A stretch of DNA of 64,000 nt from Nereocystis luetkeana (taxonomy: Eukaryota > Sar > Phaeophyceae > Laminariales > Laminariaceae). Below are positions 37,301 through 46,250 of the stretch, piece after piece. The DNA is taken from contig JARUPZ010000005.1 of the NCBI GenBank assembly GCA_031213475.1, positions 10,735,260 to 10,799,259 on the forward strand. Reading direction: 5' to 3'. The notes under the pieces were generated by a model. It saw nothing but the letters and a program-made list of their open reading frames with translations. It ran no database searches and was not told where the DNA came from. Made by a program: the position numbers and the translations under genes. Within the stretch, counting starts at the first letter, position 1; the number at the start of each line of letters is the position of its first letter.

Positions 37301-38724
37301 CATGAGTGATTTTCTGGGAGTCCCGCCGAGCATATCACGGGTTTTCGGCAAGAAAAACAAAATAGTTCTCAGAGCCCTTCAAATTGCCCGACAAGTAATG
37401 GTTGGTCTGAATATATATAGAGCCTGTTCTGTAGCCACAGATAGATAGGGGATTTCAGTCCAATGCTCTTGTTAACTTTTTTGCTCATCCCATTTATTAC
37501 GTGAGAATATCGTGATCACCTTGATTCATAGGTATAATCATATGCAATACCTATATATATATATATATCTCTCGTAGAAACGAATAACTTCAAAAAAAGA
37601 TCTGGCGCGGGTGGGTGTGTTTCTCCGTGTTGTCCTGATGCTCTTCCGCGTTTCGTTTTCTAAGAACCTTGTAAAGTTGTGATTCGTTTTTGTTTTCTAA
37701 GGTGGAAAGTTGTGAAGAGCACCTTTTTTCTCATATTTTTGTGTCTGTTCCTGGCACCAGCTCGTGCCTGCTGTTCAAGACGGAATGGACAAGGCAGCCA
37801 CTCGAGAAAAGTCGGTACAAATTGGAACGAACGTGAAAGTGTGGTGAGCCTAACCCTTTCAGGACCGCAGTCCCGTGTTGGAGACAAACTGCTCATACTC
37901 TTTTATTATATGAGTAGTTTGTCTCCAACACGGGACTGCGGTCTTTAAAGGGTCAAGTTTTTTACTTTTTTTACCAATCCGCCGAAGAGGACCTTTAACA
38001 ATCTGGGAGAAGGGATCTTTAGGCTGGTAGGCTGTTCGGGTGTTTTGGTTCCTGTTGGGATCAAGATACGGGCGAAGACCCAACCCCACCCCTGACTCTA
38101 ACCCTAACCCTAACCCGAACCCTAACCCTGACCCCAAACCGCAGCCAAAACGGGCCAAAACTCGCCATAAACGCGGCTGCGCCGAGTTTGCATAGAACCA
38201 GGAAATTTCTCAGTTGCGGACGACGATTGATTCCGAAGTGCAGACCACGCTACCCATTTTTCAAGTAAAAAACATCCCTAAAGATCCCTTCTCCCAACCT
38301 GCTAAACCTACTCCCGCCGAAAGGCAAGACAACAAAAAAAAAAACGGCTGTCGCGACACACATGCACAGCATTCAGGACGCGTACGACGTCGCCGGTCGC
38401 CCCGGTGGTTCAATCAAGTGGATTAACCTCGAATTCTACTTGTTTGAGTCCTGGGTTCGAGCCCCAGGAGGGTCGGACTTTGACTTTATTTGCAAAAAAA
38501 AAAAAAAAAAGGGTACAATTGTTGAGAGCGCCTTGCAGCGTGGGTAGGCACAATTCGATGCGAGTCGACGAGGGAAGAAAAGGCTGAAATCTTCTCGCGA
38601 TAAAAAATGAAGGCATGTACCGTAGCGGGGAGGGGGGAGAAGAGCCTGCTATGTGACCCCGGATCTGAGTTACGAGTTGGAAGGAGAGAGAGAAGAAGAT
38701 GTGCGAAGATAATGAATGGGATGA

Positions 38725-38756
<32 letters not shown>

Positions 38757-41700
38757 CGACCCTATTCAAGACTCACGCTCGCTCCACACAACAGTTGATT
38801 AATTTCGCCCTGCTCTGCCTGCCCATCTAGGAAAACAAACATGGCGGCCACTAGTCAAGGGATTGATATCTCGGGGCGCGTTACCCGCTTACATGGATGG
38901 GTCCTATCGTGTGAAGGTACTATACCTTCGAGGTTCAGGGCTGAGCATGCATGCATACGTATTACGCTGTCTCAGCGCCGAGGATACTATTGTCGTCAAA
39001 ATCCTCCAGTAGACTGGGTTTTGCCGGAATACAACCTCCTTTTTTTTCTGCCCCGGAGAGCGAGAGGAAACCCCTGTCCACACTTACTTATTTATCAAGT
39101 TTTCGTGTACCGGTTCGAACCCGGTTCGTTTTTTCCACCTTGGTCGGGCCTGCCTGTGGCCGTCATTAAAGTGTGGTTTACTCCGAGGATGTAGGCACCT
39201 GAGTCTAGACATATATCTCTCCCAACTCAGGTAGTGTGGGATGTGAACCCACTAAAACCCCTCATTAGTCTCCCCAGCTTGGCTCAGGACACGAGTCACC
39301 CTACCCGTCTGGGCGTTGGTCCGCAACCCTTTCTTTTCCCTAGGGGAGCCGAAAGCGGAAAGCCGCACAGGATTTGCCCTTTGCGTTGTTGAATTGAAAC
39401 CCAGGTTACAGACGATGAGAGATACCAGGCAGGTATTGTGAGACACGAGTGTGCCGCAGCGGGGAAAAGCTACCATGTATGTACGCTTTAAAAAAACACA
39501 GCACTTACCACCGCCTCAAAGGGAACGAGATGACGCCAAACCGTCTATGTCAAATAATGCTCGACTGCTCCGATTATGCTCGCTACCAGGTTCGAGGGTC
39601 GTTGACGATGCCTTGCCCGAGTTTTCGCCCGAGACGTGAAAGCCCAACCTATTTCCGGCCGGCTATTGTTTCAGGCTAGGAGGGTTAGGATTCTTCGTAC
39701 GGTGCTCCGTGGAGGTGCGTGGAAGTTCCCGTGGTATATGTTGTGGAAGATGCCGTGGAAGGATGCCACGGCATTATGTCGCGAAAAAGGACAACAATTT
39801 GGTTTGCATGCATGCCTCATTTGACGTCCTCTCATGCCCTGGGAGGCGAGGAATCGGCAGCGGCGGCAGGTAAGGTGCTGTGTGTTGAAAGGGCAGGTTG
39901 ATCATTATACGATTATATGTTTGGGCAGTAATCGGAAATGGTTCAAGTCCATTGTCTACCGACAGCACTACCCTGGAATTTCTACACCATGAAGGGAAAA
40001 CCCCCGTTTCTTTTCTGGTTTTGGCTTCCCATGAGTTTCAATCTAAAACGCATCCGGTGTGTTTCCGTACCACTGCAGGACTTGGCGTGCTTCGTTTAAC
40101 ACGGCGTGAGTGCTGTAATACCTACCAGGGTATTATTGACGAAATTGTGTACGTGGATTAATACGTGTTGCCCGCGGATCACAACTATTGCCAGTATATA
40201 TGTACGCACGGCTGCGCCAGTGCTCAGCACCACATACATAAATGGTACCCAGGTATCTAATATATACTGTTGTATAGCGTAGCGCGTGGCTACATATCAT
40301 AGCTCGTAAATACACACAAATCATTTTATATGGATGTACTTACGAGGTACGAGGTATATATTTTCATGTAGATGGCATCACAGTCGCTTGACTTGGAATA
40401 TGAGCTGTACAATGTTCATTCAGATGACAAATGGAAGGATAATCGTGACTGTGATAGATAGGAACAGCAAGTAGGTGGGTCGAATGGTGTATGAAGGAAA
40501 TTACAACTTGATGGAGTATTCATTATTTAGTGAGCTACGAGCGACCTGTACGTACGAACGTAAAGTTTTCTCTTCGTTTTTGCGACGATTCTATGATATT
40601 TTCCCTGCAATCTGTTTAACCAACACTTACTTATTCAAGTGAAAAATCAAACTTTTAGCGCGCGAGGTGGTTGAGCGGTAAGAGTAGGAGTATGAGCACG
40701 CGTAGCAGTCACGGGAGCATCCAGCAAGAAAAAATAATACCTGGTAACTAAAATATCACTATTATCGAAAGGTTCACCGGAGGCAAACCGTGATTCGCGG
40801 TTCGGAATATCAATAAAAAATTACCAGACACCAGATGTTTGTTTTTTGTTGTTGTTCTCACATGAACTCTCTGACGAAGGAGTCCGTGGTCACACAATGT
40901 AAAGCATCACAGCTGCCGTGATTTTTTACGGAGCATCGTTTTTCAGTTTATTGGCACTATTAGACAGTGTGTAGCGCCTATTCCAACCATTGATTACACT
41001 TCTAGATACAAACTAAACAAAAAAATGTGGTTTTAAATCTAATGGCAACTGGAAGGAAATATGAATAATACCCACCAAACGTGAATACTCATTATTTTAT
41101 TTTATTTTATTTTATTTGCTCATCCCATTTATTATCTTCGCCTTTCCCCTCATCGACTCGCATCGAATTGTGCCTACCCATGCTGCAAGGTGCTCTCAAC
41201 AATTGAATCTTTTTTTTATTATTATTTTTGCGAATAAAGTCAAATGTCCGACCCACCTGGGGCTCGAACCCAGGACTCAAACACAAGTAGAGTTCGAGGC
41301 TAACCTCTTGAACCACCGGGGCGATAGATACACCACGGTGAGCTATAAAGAATGGGAGGTAGGTCGGATGATGCCCCTCAGACAGGTGACAGCATCCTAG
41401 TCGGTTCGCTGGAGAGAAGCGCGGGTGTCCGCGCCGGAAGTTTGGTGTTCGTCCGCCAAAAAAACAAACCCAGATCTCAAGGATCCGGGTCGTTTGTCTC
41501 ATCATCTCTCCTGCGCGGCGCCCGAACCGTTTTTTCCCCGGCTCTTCTTGAGCGAACACTGCCGCCACGTACTGTCTCATCGTCTTTTTTTGTTTCTTTT
41601 TTTTTCCATCACTTCTACTTTCCAGCCTAGCTCGTACCAGGTAGGAGGTTTTTCCCTCGGCGATTTTCTGGACAACAAGCCGTGGTCACAGGTGTCGTCC

Positions 41701-43560
41701 CTTCTCCCCCCCCCCGGTACGTGCCTTTTTTTTTTTTTGTGTCTCGCATAGGGTTCAGCATTCCCACTGCTAGTCGATTTTTCATCGAACTCACGAAATT
41801 GATCTTGATAAGCACGCGGACGACCTCCCAAGCCACCGGGGACGCCGTCTGCAAGCGGGTCAATGTCGCCGCTTCAGCGGCCTTGACCGCTGATTCCATT
41901 TTCCCATCAAGTGCCATACTCGACTATTATTGCCCACCGCACGCTGCCAACATGTGCGTGATATCATCCGGTGCTCGTGTGGCAGGCAGAGGCAAAAACA
42001 GCAGTGCGGCGTAGAGGTATACGAAGTTCACCCCCCCTTCGGTCTTATAGTGGCCATCGATCCAATGAAAAGGCACGCTCGACATTCGAACGAAGAACCT
42101 TCATTTATTTCGGCGATCTCAAATCGCTTATTATTTGGAACAATTTGACACATTTTCTCTGAACCCACTACGTATCAACGTATAATTTCAGCAAAATCCT
42201 GTCTGGGGTTTTCACCCCACTAAGGCGTTGGTATTCCATATCCATCGACGCTAGGACGCAAACTGCTGTGCACAACAGTTCGGGATGTAAGCGAAACATC
42301 AAAAGCATCTATCTGTCTGTGAATAGTCTCATCGTGGCCCGTTCTATCAATAGGTCCTGTTCACCGTGTCAGGGTGAGCGTGATAAGCTATTTTATTATA
42401 CCTCTCTTCAAAGTTCGTCTGCTGTGGTTGTTAGGGTTGTTAATGTCAGTTAGTTGTCATATTTTATTTTCGCGGCTGCAGACGTGTCGGTCGCCCCGGT
42501 GGTTCAAGTGGTTAATCTCGAATTCTACTTGCGTTTGAGTCCTGTATTCGAGCCCCAGGTGGGTCAGACATTTGACTTTATTTGCGGGAAAATATACCTG
42601 GTATGTAAGAAGGATTCGATTGTTGAGAGCGCCTTGCAGCGTGGGTAGGCACAATTCGATGCGAGTCGACGAGGGAAAAAAAGGCTTAAATCTTCTCGCT
42701 ATAAAAATGAAGGCTCGTACCGTAGCGGGAAGGGGGTAGAAGAGCCTGCTTTGTGACCCCGAACCTGAGCTACGAGTTGGAAGGAGGGAGACAAGAAGAT
42801 GGGCGAAGAAAATAAATGGGTTGAGCAAAAAAAAAAAAAAAAAAAAAGACGACCGGCGAGATGATTGTAGATGGAACCAGAATGTGTCTGGCGGGCCCTC
42901 GACGGCTGTTGTTCCTGCGGAGCACTGGTCTTACATATTCTTGCATCAACCAGCGACAGCAGAGGGTGTCAAATGGGTTCAGGTACGGGTGGCTCTACCA
43001 ATTTGAAATCTATACATATATGTCATACCTGGTACATCCAAGGGGAGGTGTCTGACGCTCCTCGGGTCTAGGTGTTGCGTGGGGCACAGAGTCTGTCAGA
43101 AATGCCATTGTTGTAGGTGCACCTCTACCTCTGCCATTGACGTAGCATGAACCACACCCCTTCTTACGATACGTAGGCGTACATTGCAGGATTGTTTCCT
43201 GCCGTCGTACGCGTTGCGTCTCTCGCCTCCTGCTTGCCTGACGCTCTTGGGCACGCAAGCGAGCATGTCATTGAGTACCGAGAGCGACTTTATTTGTGAC
43301 TCCCTCCCACTTACCTGTCGGTCAAGGACGGACTCGGGCTGGGACATGAACCATTTCGTACTCGCATGATCGGTGATAGCGATGCAGGCCAGGCCGGGGT
43401 GCATCTTGTAGATGGGAGCGCCGCCGCTCGCCTCCTTGCACTTCTTGAAATACAGGCCCTGCTCCTCGACGAACTCCCCGGCCTCATAAAGAGGCTTCAT
43501 CGAATACCACGGGTAGTGCTTGCCCTTAGGCTCGAGGATGGGTCCCGTGGAGGAGTCCAT
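24486..43560 (-). CDS. CYP74-clan cytochrome P450 gene, 11 exons
   Basis: Predicted product is a 491-residue P450 that rearranges fatty-acid hydroperoxides (allene oxide synthase, hydroperoxide lyase or epoxyalcohol synthase class); the exact activity cannot be read. Spliced exons are 43560-43315, 39544-39509, 33282-33084, 31167-31017, 29825-29651, 29110-28961, 28173-28069, 27659-27609, 26643-26518, 25518-25400 and 24603-24486. All phases agree, total 1476 bp. Visible motifs: I-helix FNTGF near residue 281, K-helix ExxR at 341-344, FNPRRF at 399-404, and a long heme loop ending in PWGCVGH with the ligand cysteine at about 435. The extended heme loop without FxxGxRxC, the Asn in the I-helix and the length (family about 470-520) point to CYP74 rather than a microsomal P450; no N-terminal membrane anchor is seen. 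Exon 2 and the exact start are the least certain parts. All boundaries are inferred by eye. Confidence 0.82.
24787..24960. repeat. Three tandem 58-bp units
   Basis: Each unit runs CGATGTGCTGATGCA, TGCATCCACC, TTCCTGGTATACCCAGGG. In P450 intron 10. Confidence 0.85.
25350..25393. repeat. (CTG)n microsatellite
   Basis: About 14 units with one CTGTTG interruption, at the start of P450 intron 10. Confidence 0.95.
25400..25518 (-). CDS. CYP74-like P450 exon 10 (heme-binding loop)
   Basis: Encodes IFAFGYSDAAHPSAKDG then MPWGCVGHAVGVVDS and KVVYG, ending with two bases (CG) at donor GTAAGA; acceptor TGTGCAG|ATT. The Cys of WGCVG is the heme ligand. The loop between Phe and Cys is much longer than the normal FxxGxRxC, as in CYP74 proteins. 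A (CTG)n tract begins a few bases into the following intron. Confidence 0.88.
25555..25760 (-). repeat. Rep-D right half, diverged fragment
   Basis: GGTCGTATGACCCTAGA and TTTTTACCGACCAGGCAGGC align with the family. In P450 intron 9, close to exon 10. Confidence 0.6.
26518..26643 (-). CDS. CYP74-like P450 exon 9 (PERF region)
   Basis: Forty-two codons, IRKGDMLLCHQALGQ through ENQDLKKD, phase 0, acceptor ATTCAG|ATC, donor GAT|GTGAGC. KGDMLxxxQ and FNPRRFV match the KxGEMLxGYQ and FVPxRFVG signatures of CYP74 enzymes. Confidence 0.88.
27609..27659 (-). CDS. CYP74-like P450 exon 8 (51-bp micro-exon)
   Basis: Seventeen codons, KAKMDLVVPTGNGDRYQ, phase 0, acceptor CTTGCAG|AAG, donor CAG|GTGCGC. 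In CYP74 proteins an AKxDLVI-type strand follows the K-helix at exactly this place, so the small exon is well supported. Confidence 0.82.
28069..28173 (-). CDS. CYP74-like P450 exon 7 (K-helix, ExxR)
   Basis: Thirty-five codons from DLTMAAVTDLGRFPLL to APPFYCK, phase 0, acceptor CGTCGCAG|GAC, donor AAG|GTGAGC. It contains the ExxR pair (WEILRMFP) that every P450 needs to lock the heme fold. Confidence 0.88.
28961..29110 (-). CDS. CYP74-like P450 exon 6 (I-helix), GC donor
   Basis: Fifty codons, VPITEPERTLMFNTG through LQEELDGQ, phase 0 at both ends. It carries the I-helix with the Asn (FNTGF) characteristic of the CYP74 clan instead of the usual AGxD/E-T. The predicted donor is CAG|GCGAGC, one base from the GTGAGC donors of exons 7 and 9, implying a GC-AG intron. 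Joining to exon 7 gives an uninterrupted family-like segment, ELDGQ then DLTMAAV. Confidence 0.82.
29250..29353. mobile_element. MITE-A copy 5 (tandem pair, first)
   Basis: First of two adjacent copies in P450 intron 5, separated from the next by only TAGTA. Confidence 0.85.
29359..29467. mobile_element. MITE-A copy 6 (tandem pair, second)
   Basis: Second of the pair; both are in the same orientation judged by the central GGTTTTT block. The pair looks like insertion of one copy at the TA flank of another. Confidence 0.85.
29651..29825 (-). CDS. CYP74-like P450 exon 5
   Basis: Starts with A completing the split Leu codon (acceptor GGGCCAG|A), then LLGIEIDTPLANFAIKTLL through FMEVLEKNK, ending phase 0 at AAG|GTGCGT. 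The frame is also open upstream of the acceptor, so the start depends on the phase match with exon 4. Confidence 0.8.
31017..31167 (-). CDS. CYP74-like P450 exon 4
   Basis: Starts with the last two bases of the Gly codon begun in exon 3 (acceptor TACATCAG|GC). It encodes LGDHPLVYDTFLRQSYAVV through VAVNSSDVN and ends with CT of a Leu codon at donor GTGAGA. The 1/2 and 2/1 split codons on either side are strong support that exons 3, 4 and 5 belong together. Confidence 0.8.
31325..31429. mobile_element. MITE-A copy 7
   Basis: Opposite central orientation (AAAAACCTATAG), in P450 intron 3. Confidence 0.85.
31502..32041 (+). repeat. Rep-D, complete uninterrupted copy
   Basis: Both halves in line, bounded by a C7 run at 31503 and a C9-10 run near 32033. 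No open frame looks coding. In P450 intron 3. Serves as the empty-site reference for the copy at 6.5-7.3 kb. Confidence 0.8.
32868..33010 (+). repeat. Rep-D right half, diverged fragment
   Basis: AAGCGGTTCTTCGTAGGGTGC through CCGGCATTGTCGGGATGCAA resembles 31840-31980. Lies 70 bp inside intron 3 from the exon 3 donor. Confidence 0.6.
33084..33282 (-). CDS. CYP74-like P450 exon 3
   Basis: Encodes DGAYFGPLKCSKDYLG through NFYKHLKEN plus the first base of a Gly codon. Acceptor TTTCGTAG|GAT and donor AATG|GTGAGG. The stretch HSDVRAYMIEILRER lies where CYP74 proteins have their conserved helix after the GTYMPS-like segment. The exon is sandwiched between two degenerate copies of the Rep-D right half (32868-33010 and 33440-33715). 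Confidence 0.8.
33440..33715 (-). repeat. Rep-D right half, diverged, with G-run
   Basis: Shares CATGCATGGCCGTAGTCGTA, TTTTCACCGACCAAGCAGGC and CCTGTGAGGCGAGGG with the family. The GATCTCATGCAT block is duplicated on either side of a G-run of about 20. Confidence 0.7.
33868..33950. repeat. Inverted repeat, 15-bp perfect arms
   Basis: TACCACTCTGACCGG and its exact complement CCGGTCAGAGTGGTA are separated by 53 bases. In P450 intron 2. Confidence 0.8.
35656..36650. repeat. 1-kb segment bounded by inverted CGGTTT-rich arrays
   Basis: The left array (35668-35815) has GAACCGAAA and many TTTCTCGGTCGG units. The right array (36490-36650) has CCGAAAAACCGAC palindromes and ends TTTTCGGTTCAAAACACAAC, the mirror of the left edge TTGTTGTGAACCGAAA. 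Could be a MITE-like or foldback element. In P450 intron 2. Confidence 0.5.
36657..36988 (-). mobile_element. SINE-1 copy, full length
   Basis: tRNA-derived SINE read on the minus strand. The head has an A-box like TGGTTCAAGTGG and B-box GGTTCGAGCCC, then a TTTGCAAA-rich joint, a body with the GGCGTACCGTAGCGGG core, and an A-rich tail (T-run at the left edge). Lies in intron 2 of the P450 gene. Confidence 0.85.
37478..37500 (-). mobile_element. SINE-1 tail fragment
   Basis: TTTTTTGCTCATCCCATTTA matches only the last bases and A-tail of SINE-1 in reverse. In P450 intron 2. Confidence 0.5.
37851..37954. mobile_element. MITE-B copy 4 (variant with compensated arms)
   Basis: Both arms share changes from the other copies: CCCGTGTTGGAGACAAAC at the left pairs with GTTTGTCTCCAACACGGG at the right. 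In P450 intron 2. Confidence 0.8.
37986..38315. mobile_element. MITE-C copy 1 with telomere-like core
   Basis: About 330 bp with inverted ends: TGGGAGAAGGGATCTTTAGG at the left and CCTAAAGATCCCTTCTCCCA at the right. The interior holds CTAACCCTAACCCTAACCC, a telomere-type repeat. In P450 intron 2. Confidence 0.85.
38395..38726 (+). mobile_element. SINE-1 copy, A-box interrupted
   Basis: Same family as at 36.7 kb. A 4-base insertion (ATCA) lies inside the A-box (GGTTCAATCAAGTGG), so this copy is unlikely to be transcribed by Pol III. The tail runs into a (TA)n microsatellite. In P450 intron 2, directly after a MITE-C copy. Confidence 0.85.
39509..39544 (-). CDS. CYP74-like P450 exon 2 (36-bp micro-exon, tentative)
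   Basis: Twelve codons (TVWRHLVPFEAV), phase 0 at both ends, with an excellent donor GTG|GTAAGTGC but a weak acceptor (TTTGACATAG). It supplies the linker of about 10-12 residues expected in the family between exon 1 and DGAYFGPL of exon 3. It was chosen because it is the only small candidate I found in the 10 kb between exons 1 and 3 that fits phase and length. A 16-bp candidate at 36124-36139 (good acceptor, GTAGGT donor) does not fit the phase by itself. Confidence 0.45.
39706..39778. repeat. Short CCGTGGAA-type repeat patch
   Basis: GGTGCGTGGAAGTTCCCG and GATGCCGTGGAAGGATGCC repeat the motif of the 51.6-kb insert. In P450 intron 1. Confidence 0.4.
41093..41323 (-). mobile_element. SINE-1 copy with internal deletion
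   Basis: Head, joint and tail are present, but about 110 bp of the body (the shared core) is missing. The 5-bp TTTTA repeat at the left edge is the tail end. In P450 intron 1. Confidence 0.8.
41584..41850 (-). mobile_element. SINE-2 copy with B-box deletion and 9-mer insertion
   Basis: Reverse copy in P450 intron 1. About 75 bp that include the B-box are deleted. It contains CTCGTACCAGGTAGGAGG where the 6.8-kb copy has CTCGTGGGAGG, a clean gain of CCAGGTA at TA. Confidence 0.82.
42489..42847 (+). mobile_element. SINE-1 copy carrying a TACCTGGTA insertion
   Basis: Full-length copy with A-box, B-box (ATTCGAGCCCC), body and an 18-base A tail. Between head and body it has TATACCTGGTATG where other copies have plain A/T-rich sequence. 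In P450 intron 1. Confidence 0.85.
43315..43560 (-). CDS. CYP74-like P450 exon 1 (N-terminus)
   Basis: Encodes residues 1-82, starting MDSSTGPILEPKG and ending ESVLDRQ. It ends in phase 0 at a perfect donor (CAG|GTAAGT). The proline-rich start followed by GEFVEEQGLYFKKC and PIYKMHPG matches the N-terminal fold of CYP74 proteins. The frame stays open about 190 bases upstream of the ATG and is Ser/Thr/Pro-rich but has no further ATG. A targeting peptide from an extra upstream exon is therefore possible. A MITE-B lies about 550 bp upstream. Confidence 0.8.
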
Positions 43561-44115
43561 AGCCGTGTTTTTCCCGGTCGAGATGTCCGTCGAAACTCTG
43601 TACGAGGTTGTGATAGCCGATGAAGCGGCGGAAAATTCGAGGGAGGTTGACGGAGGCGAAGGAGAAGGAGAAGAAGGAAGAGAAGGAGGAGGGGAAGTGG
43701 TAGACGGAGCAAGAACGCTGTGCGAGAGGCGATACTGAGGGGGCGAGGAAGGCTGTGGTCTTGTACAGGGCTGAGATCAGCAAAGCCGAGCTTGAAAGAA
43801 GTCAGGTGTTCACGTCTGGACGGGAGGGAGCTCTTTGCATAGAACAGGGGCTTCCTGTTGGGGATTGACAAAAATGAGGTTGGTGGTGTGGTTCCGCTCT
43901 TTTCTTGTTATATCATCCATCGAGCGGTGCACCTTTGGTGCGCGAAAAACAAAATTTTTCCCGACAGCAGCAGCAGTGGTCGTACATGTTGGGGGAGAAA
44001 AAATTCTGACAAATATGTAAAACTCTACGGGGGGGGCACAGCACAACCACGACACAAACGACAAAAAATCCCCGACAACCCCGACACCCATTTACGAGAG
44101 TCGGGCACACAACTG

Positions 44116-44212
44116 TTAACCCCTTTAGAACCGCAGTCCCGTTTTGGGGACAAACCACTCAAATTTCAAGTAGTTTGTCCCCAAAACGGGACTGCGGTTC
44201 TAAAGGGGTTAA
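44116..44212. mobile_element. MITE-B copy 5 (near-perfect hairpin)
   Basis: Arms are fully complementary, and the flanks extend the palindrome (ACTGTTAAC and GTTAACAGT). The best preserved copy, about 550 bp upstream of the P450 start codon. Confidence 0.88.
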
Positions 44213-44922
44213 CAGTGGCGGTATACTTAAATTCGAATAGTGCAGGTACGTATTCGAAACAAAACTATTAATACATACCAGGTACCAGGCACTCGCATTT
44301 CGAAATTTCGCACAGAACGTCCGCCGTTCTGGCTTCTTTTTGGTTTGGGCCGTTAGAGATAATAGGTAGGTGGTGGGAAAGTCGGTTTCCCTCTCGAACA
44401 ATCATCCCTGATCAGTAATACTTCGGAGTATATACATATATATATTTATATATGTATATGTACGAGTACTATCCCTCATATGTGATTATATATATACTGG
44501 TACCTTGTTTATTTTTTTTCGCGCCGTGCGCTTTTTTGTGAGAACGTGGGCATTCATTCGTGTTATTTTTAAGGGAGGACATTATTTATGTGTAAGTGTG
44601 CTTGATACTAAAATTATTTTCCGAAATCGGGGAGACAGGTATAAATAATTACCAGGTATTTATTTTCTGAAATCGGGGAGACGAAGTCCTACCGTCAATA
44701 CTACCTGTCGAGATCCTGTACGACAAGTAAGTGTCTGTGCCGTTGCTTCTACCACACCAGGCGCAGTGAGTCACGCTCCGCGATGGTTACGAACCAACGA
44801 CACTGCTGTCTGTACGTGAAATAAACAAACGCGCATCAAGATATATTCAGATACTGATGTACGTCATCTTCCAACTATAGTGTGGCTGCTGCTGTTCTCG
44901 TCACTTCACCACGCACATATAT

Positions 44923-44970
<48 letters not shown>

Positions 44971-45269
44971 GGTATATATATATATTATTTATATATCTAT
45001 ATATATTATATATATATATTATCTATATATCTATATATATTATATATATAATATATATATATATATATTATATCATACATACGAAGTTATCGTTTGTACG
45101 CCTATTATTGTAATGTTGTAGCTTACTAATAGGGTCACGAGACAGGCGAACAAAAAAGTACAAGCAAACAAAAACGAAATATTCGTGCTATTAAACATGA
45201 AACACTACCACCTACCTGCCTGGTACACGAGAAGCATCATACAACATACCGTACGAGTGTGTAGCACCC
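44213..45269. other. AT-rich stretch upstream of the P450 gene, no gene seen
   Basis: Holds TACC(A/T)GGTA at 44276, 44650 and 44966, a direct repeat GAAATCGGGGAGAC at 44622 and 44669, and the (TA)n tract. Any distal promoter of the P450 gene would lie here or in 43.6-44.1 kb; no specific element identified. Confidence 0.4.
44925..45075. repeat. (TA)n-rich tract containing TACCTGGTA
   Basis: Long AT-only tract broken by a single TACCTGGTA at 44966 and later ATCT/ATTAT interruptions. Confidence 0.9.
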
Positions 45270-45384
45270 GGTCGCCCCGGTGGTTCAAGTAGTTAACCTC
45301 GAATTCTACTTGTTTGAGTCCTGGGTTCGAGCCCCAGGTGGGTCGGACTTTGACTTTATTTGCAAAAATAAAAAAAATAAAAAA
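45270..45384 (+). mobile_element. SINE-1 head only
   Basis: The tRNA-like head with intact A-box (TGGTTCAAGTAG) and B-box (GGTTCGAGCCC) ending in an A-rich stretch. The body is absent, so this is either a truncated copy or a tail-less head amplicon. Confidence 0.8.
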
Positions 45385-45613
45385 GAGGCTGGGTCTTATG
45401 CAATTTTTTTTGAGTGATTGAAAATGGCAGGAAGTCGGATTTTCCACCGACAAAAAGCCACACCAGATCGGTGCGCCATGTGCCGTCTTATCGTGATTTT
45501 GGTTTTATTTCATGGGAGAACCAGGGAGAACTAAACAAACAGAACACAAACGACATTTTGAACTCCACGTGGACCACGACACGAACGAGAGTCGCTCACG
45601 CCGGGCTGGGCGA

Positions 45614-45955
45614 TCAACCTTCACCACCAGCTCCTCGAAGGAAGCAGCGGAATGTGGAACCCCCTGGGGAGCTGCGTAAAGGGTTTGCTAGTCGCTGGAC
45701 CAGCAAGGAGCTCTCGCCTTCGCGGAGCATGATGAGCTGCTTGCGGCGGTCGTAGTCAGAAAAATACCGTTTGATTGTTTTGATACTGCTGCTGTAGTCT
45801 CGTCCTATTCGTTTCCAAAGTTGTTTTGCCCAGAGCAGCTGCAGTTGGGCAGCCGCAAGGGACACGATGGTGGCCAAGGTACTGATGCCCTCCCTCTCCG
45901 TGGTGGCCGATGCACAAGTGTTGCAGCCCAGCTGTGTACAAGCGTAATCAAGCAT
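45614..45955 (-). CDS. Unrecognised open frame, 113 codons
   Basis: Starts ATG at 45955 and ends TGA. The product (MLDYACTQLGC, LLWAKQLWKRIGRDYSS, IKRYFSDYDRRKQLIMLREG) has a protein-like mixture rather than low complexity. No family recognised. Could be an exon, a transposon remnant or chance; it lies upstream of the P450 gene on the same strand. Confidence 0.3.
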   Translation of the reverse strand: MLDYACTQLGCNTCASATTEREGISTLATIVSLAAAQLQLLWAKQLWKRIGRDYSSSIKTIKRYFSDYDRRKQLIMLREGESSLLVQRLANPLRSSPGGSTFRCFLRGAGGEG

Positions 45956-46250
45956 GTAGCGTCGTGACCCGTCATGAACCCAGTCTATAACCTAGACAAA
46001 ATTGTATAATGTCACCGAAGTCTGGTGCAAAGCCAAATTTTATCACTTTCAGAGTTGATCAGAAAAGGCTGCCAAAAAAAATCATTTCATGGAATTTCAG
46101 GAGTAAAAAAAATCTCGGAGGAACATTTTTTCCACCAAACAGGCCCCATAAGACGTGATTTTGATAAAATCTGATCAGATATGGGACCAGATACCCCGAA
46201 GCCTATGTAAACAGTCATATTATCACCTAAAAAAAAAATGCATAAGATCC

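Noticed and set aside
39105-39130. B-box-like GGTTCGAACCC
   Set aside because: No A-box at the right distance and no tRNA fold.
40664-40708. tRNA-like stretch GAGGTGGTTGAGCGGTAAGAG
   Set aside because: An A-box-like sequence is present but there is no B-box or acceptor stem; at most a SINE or tRNA relic.
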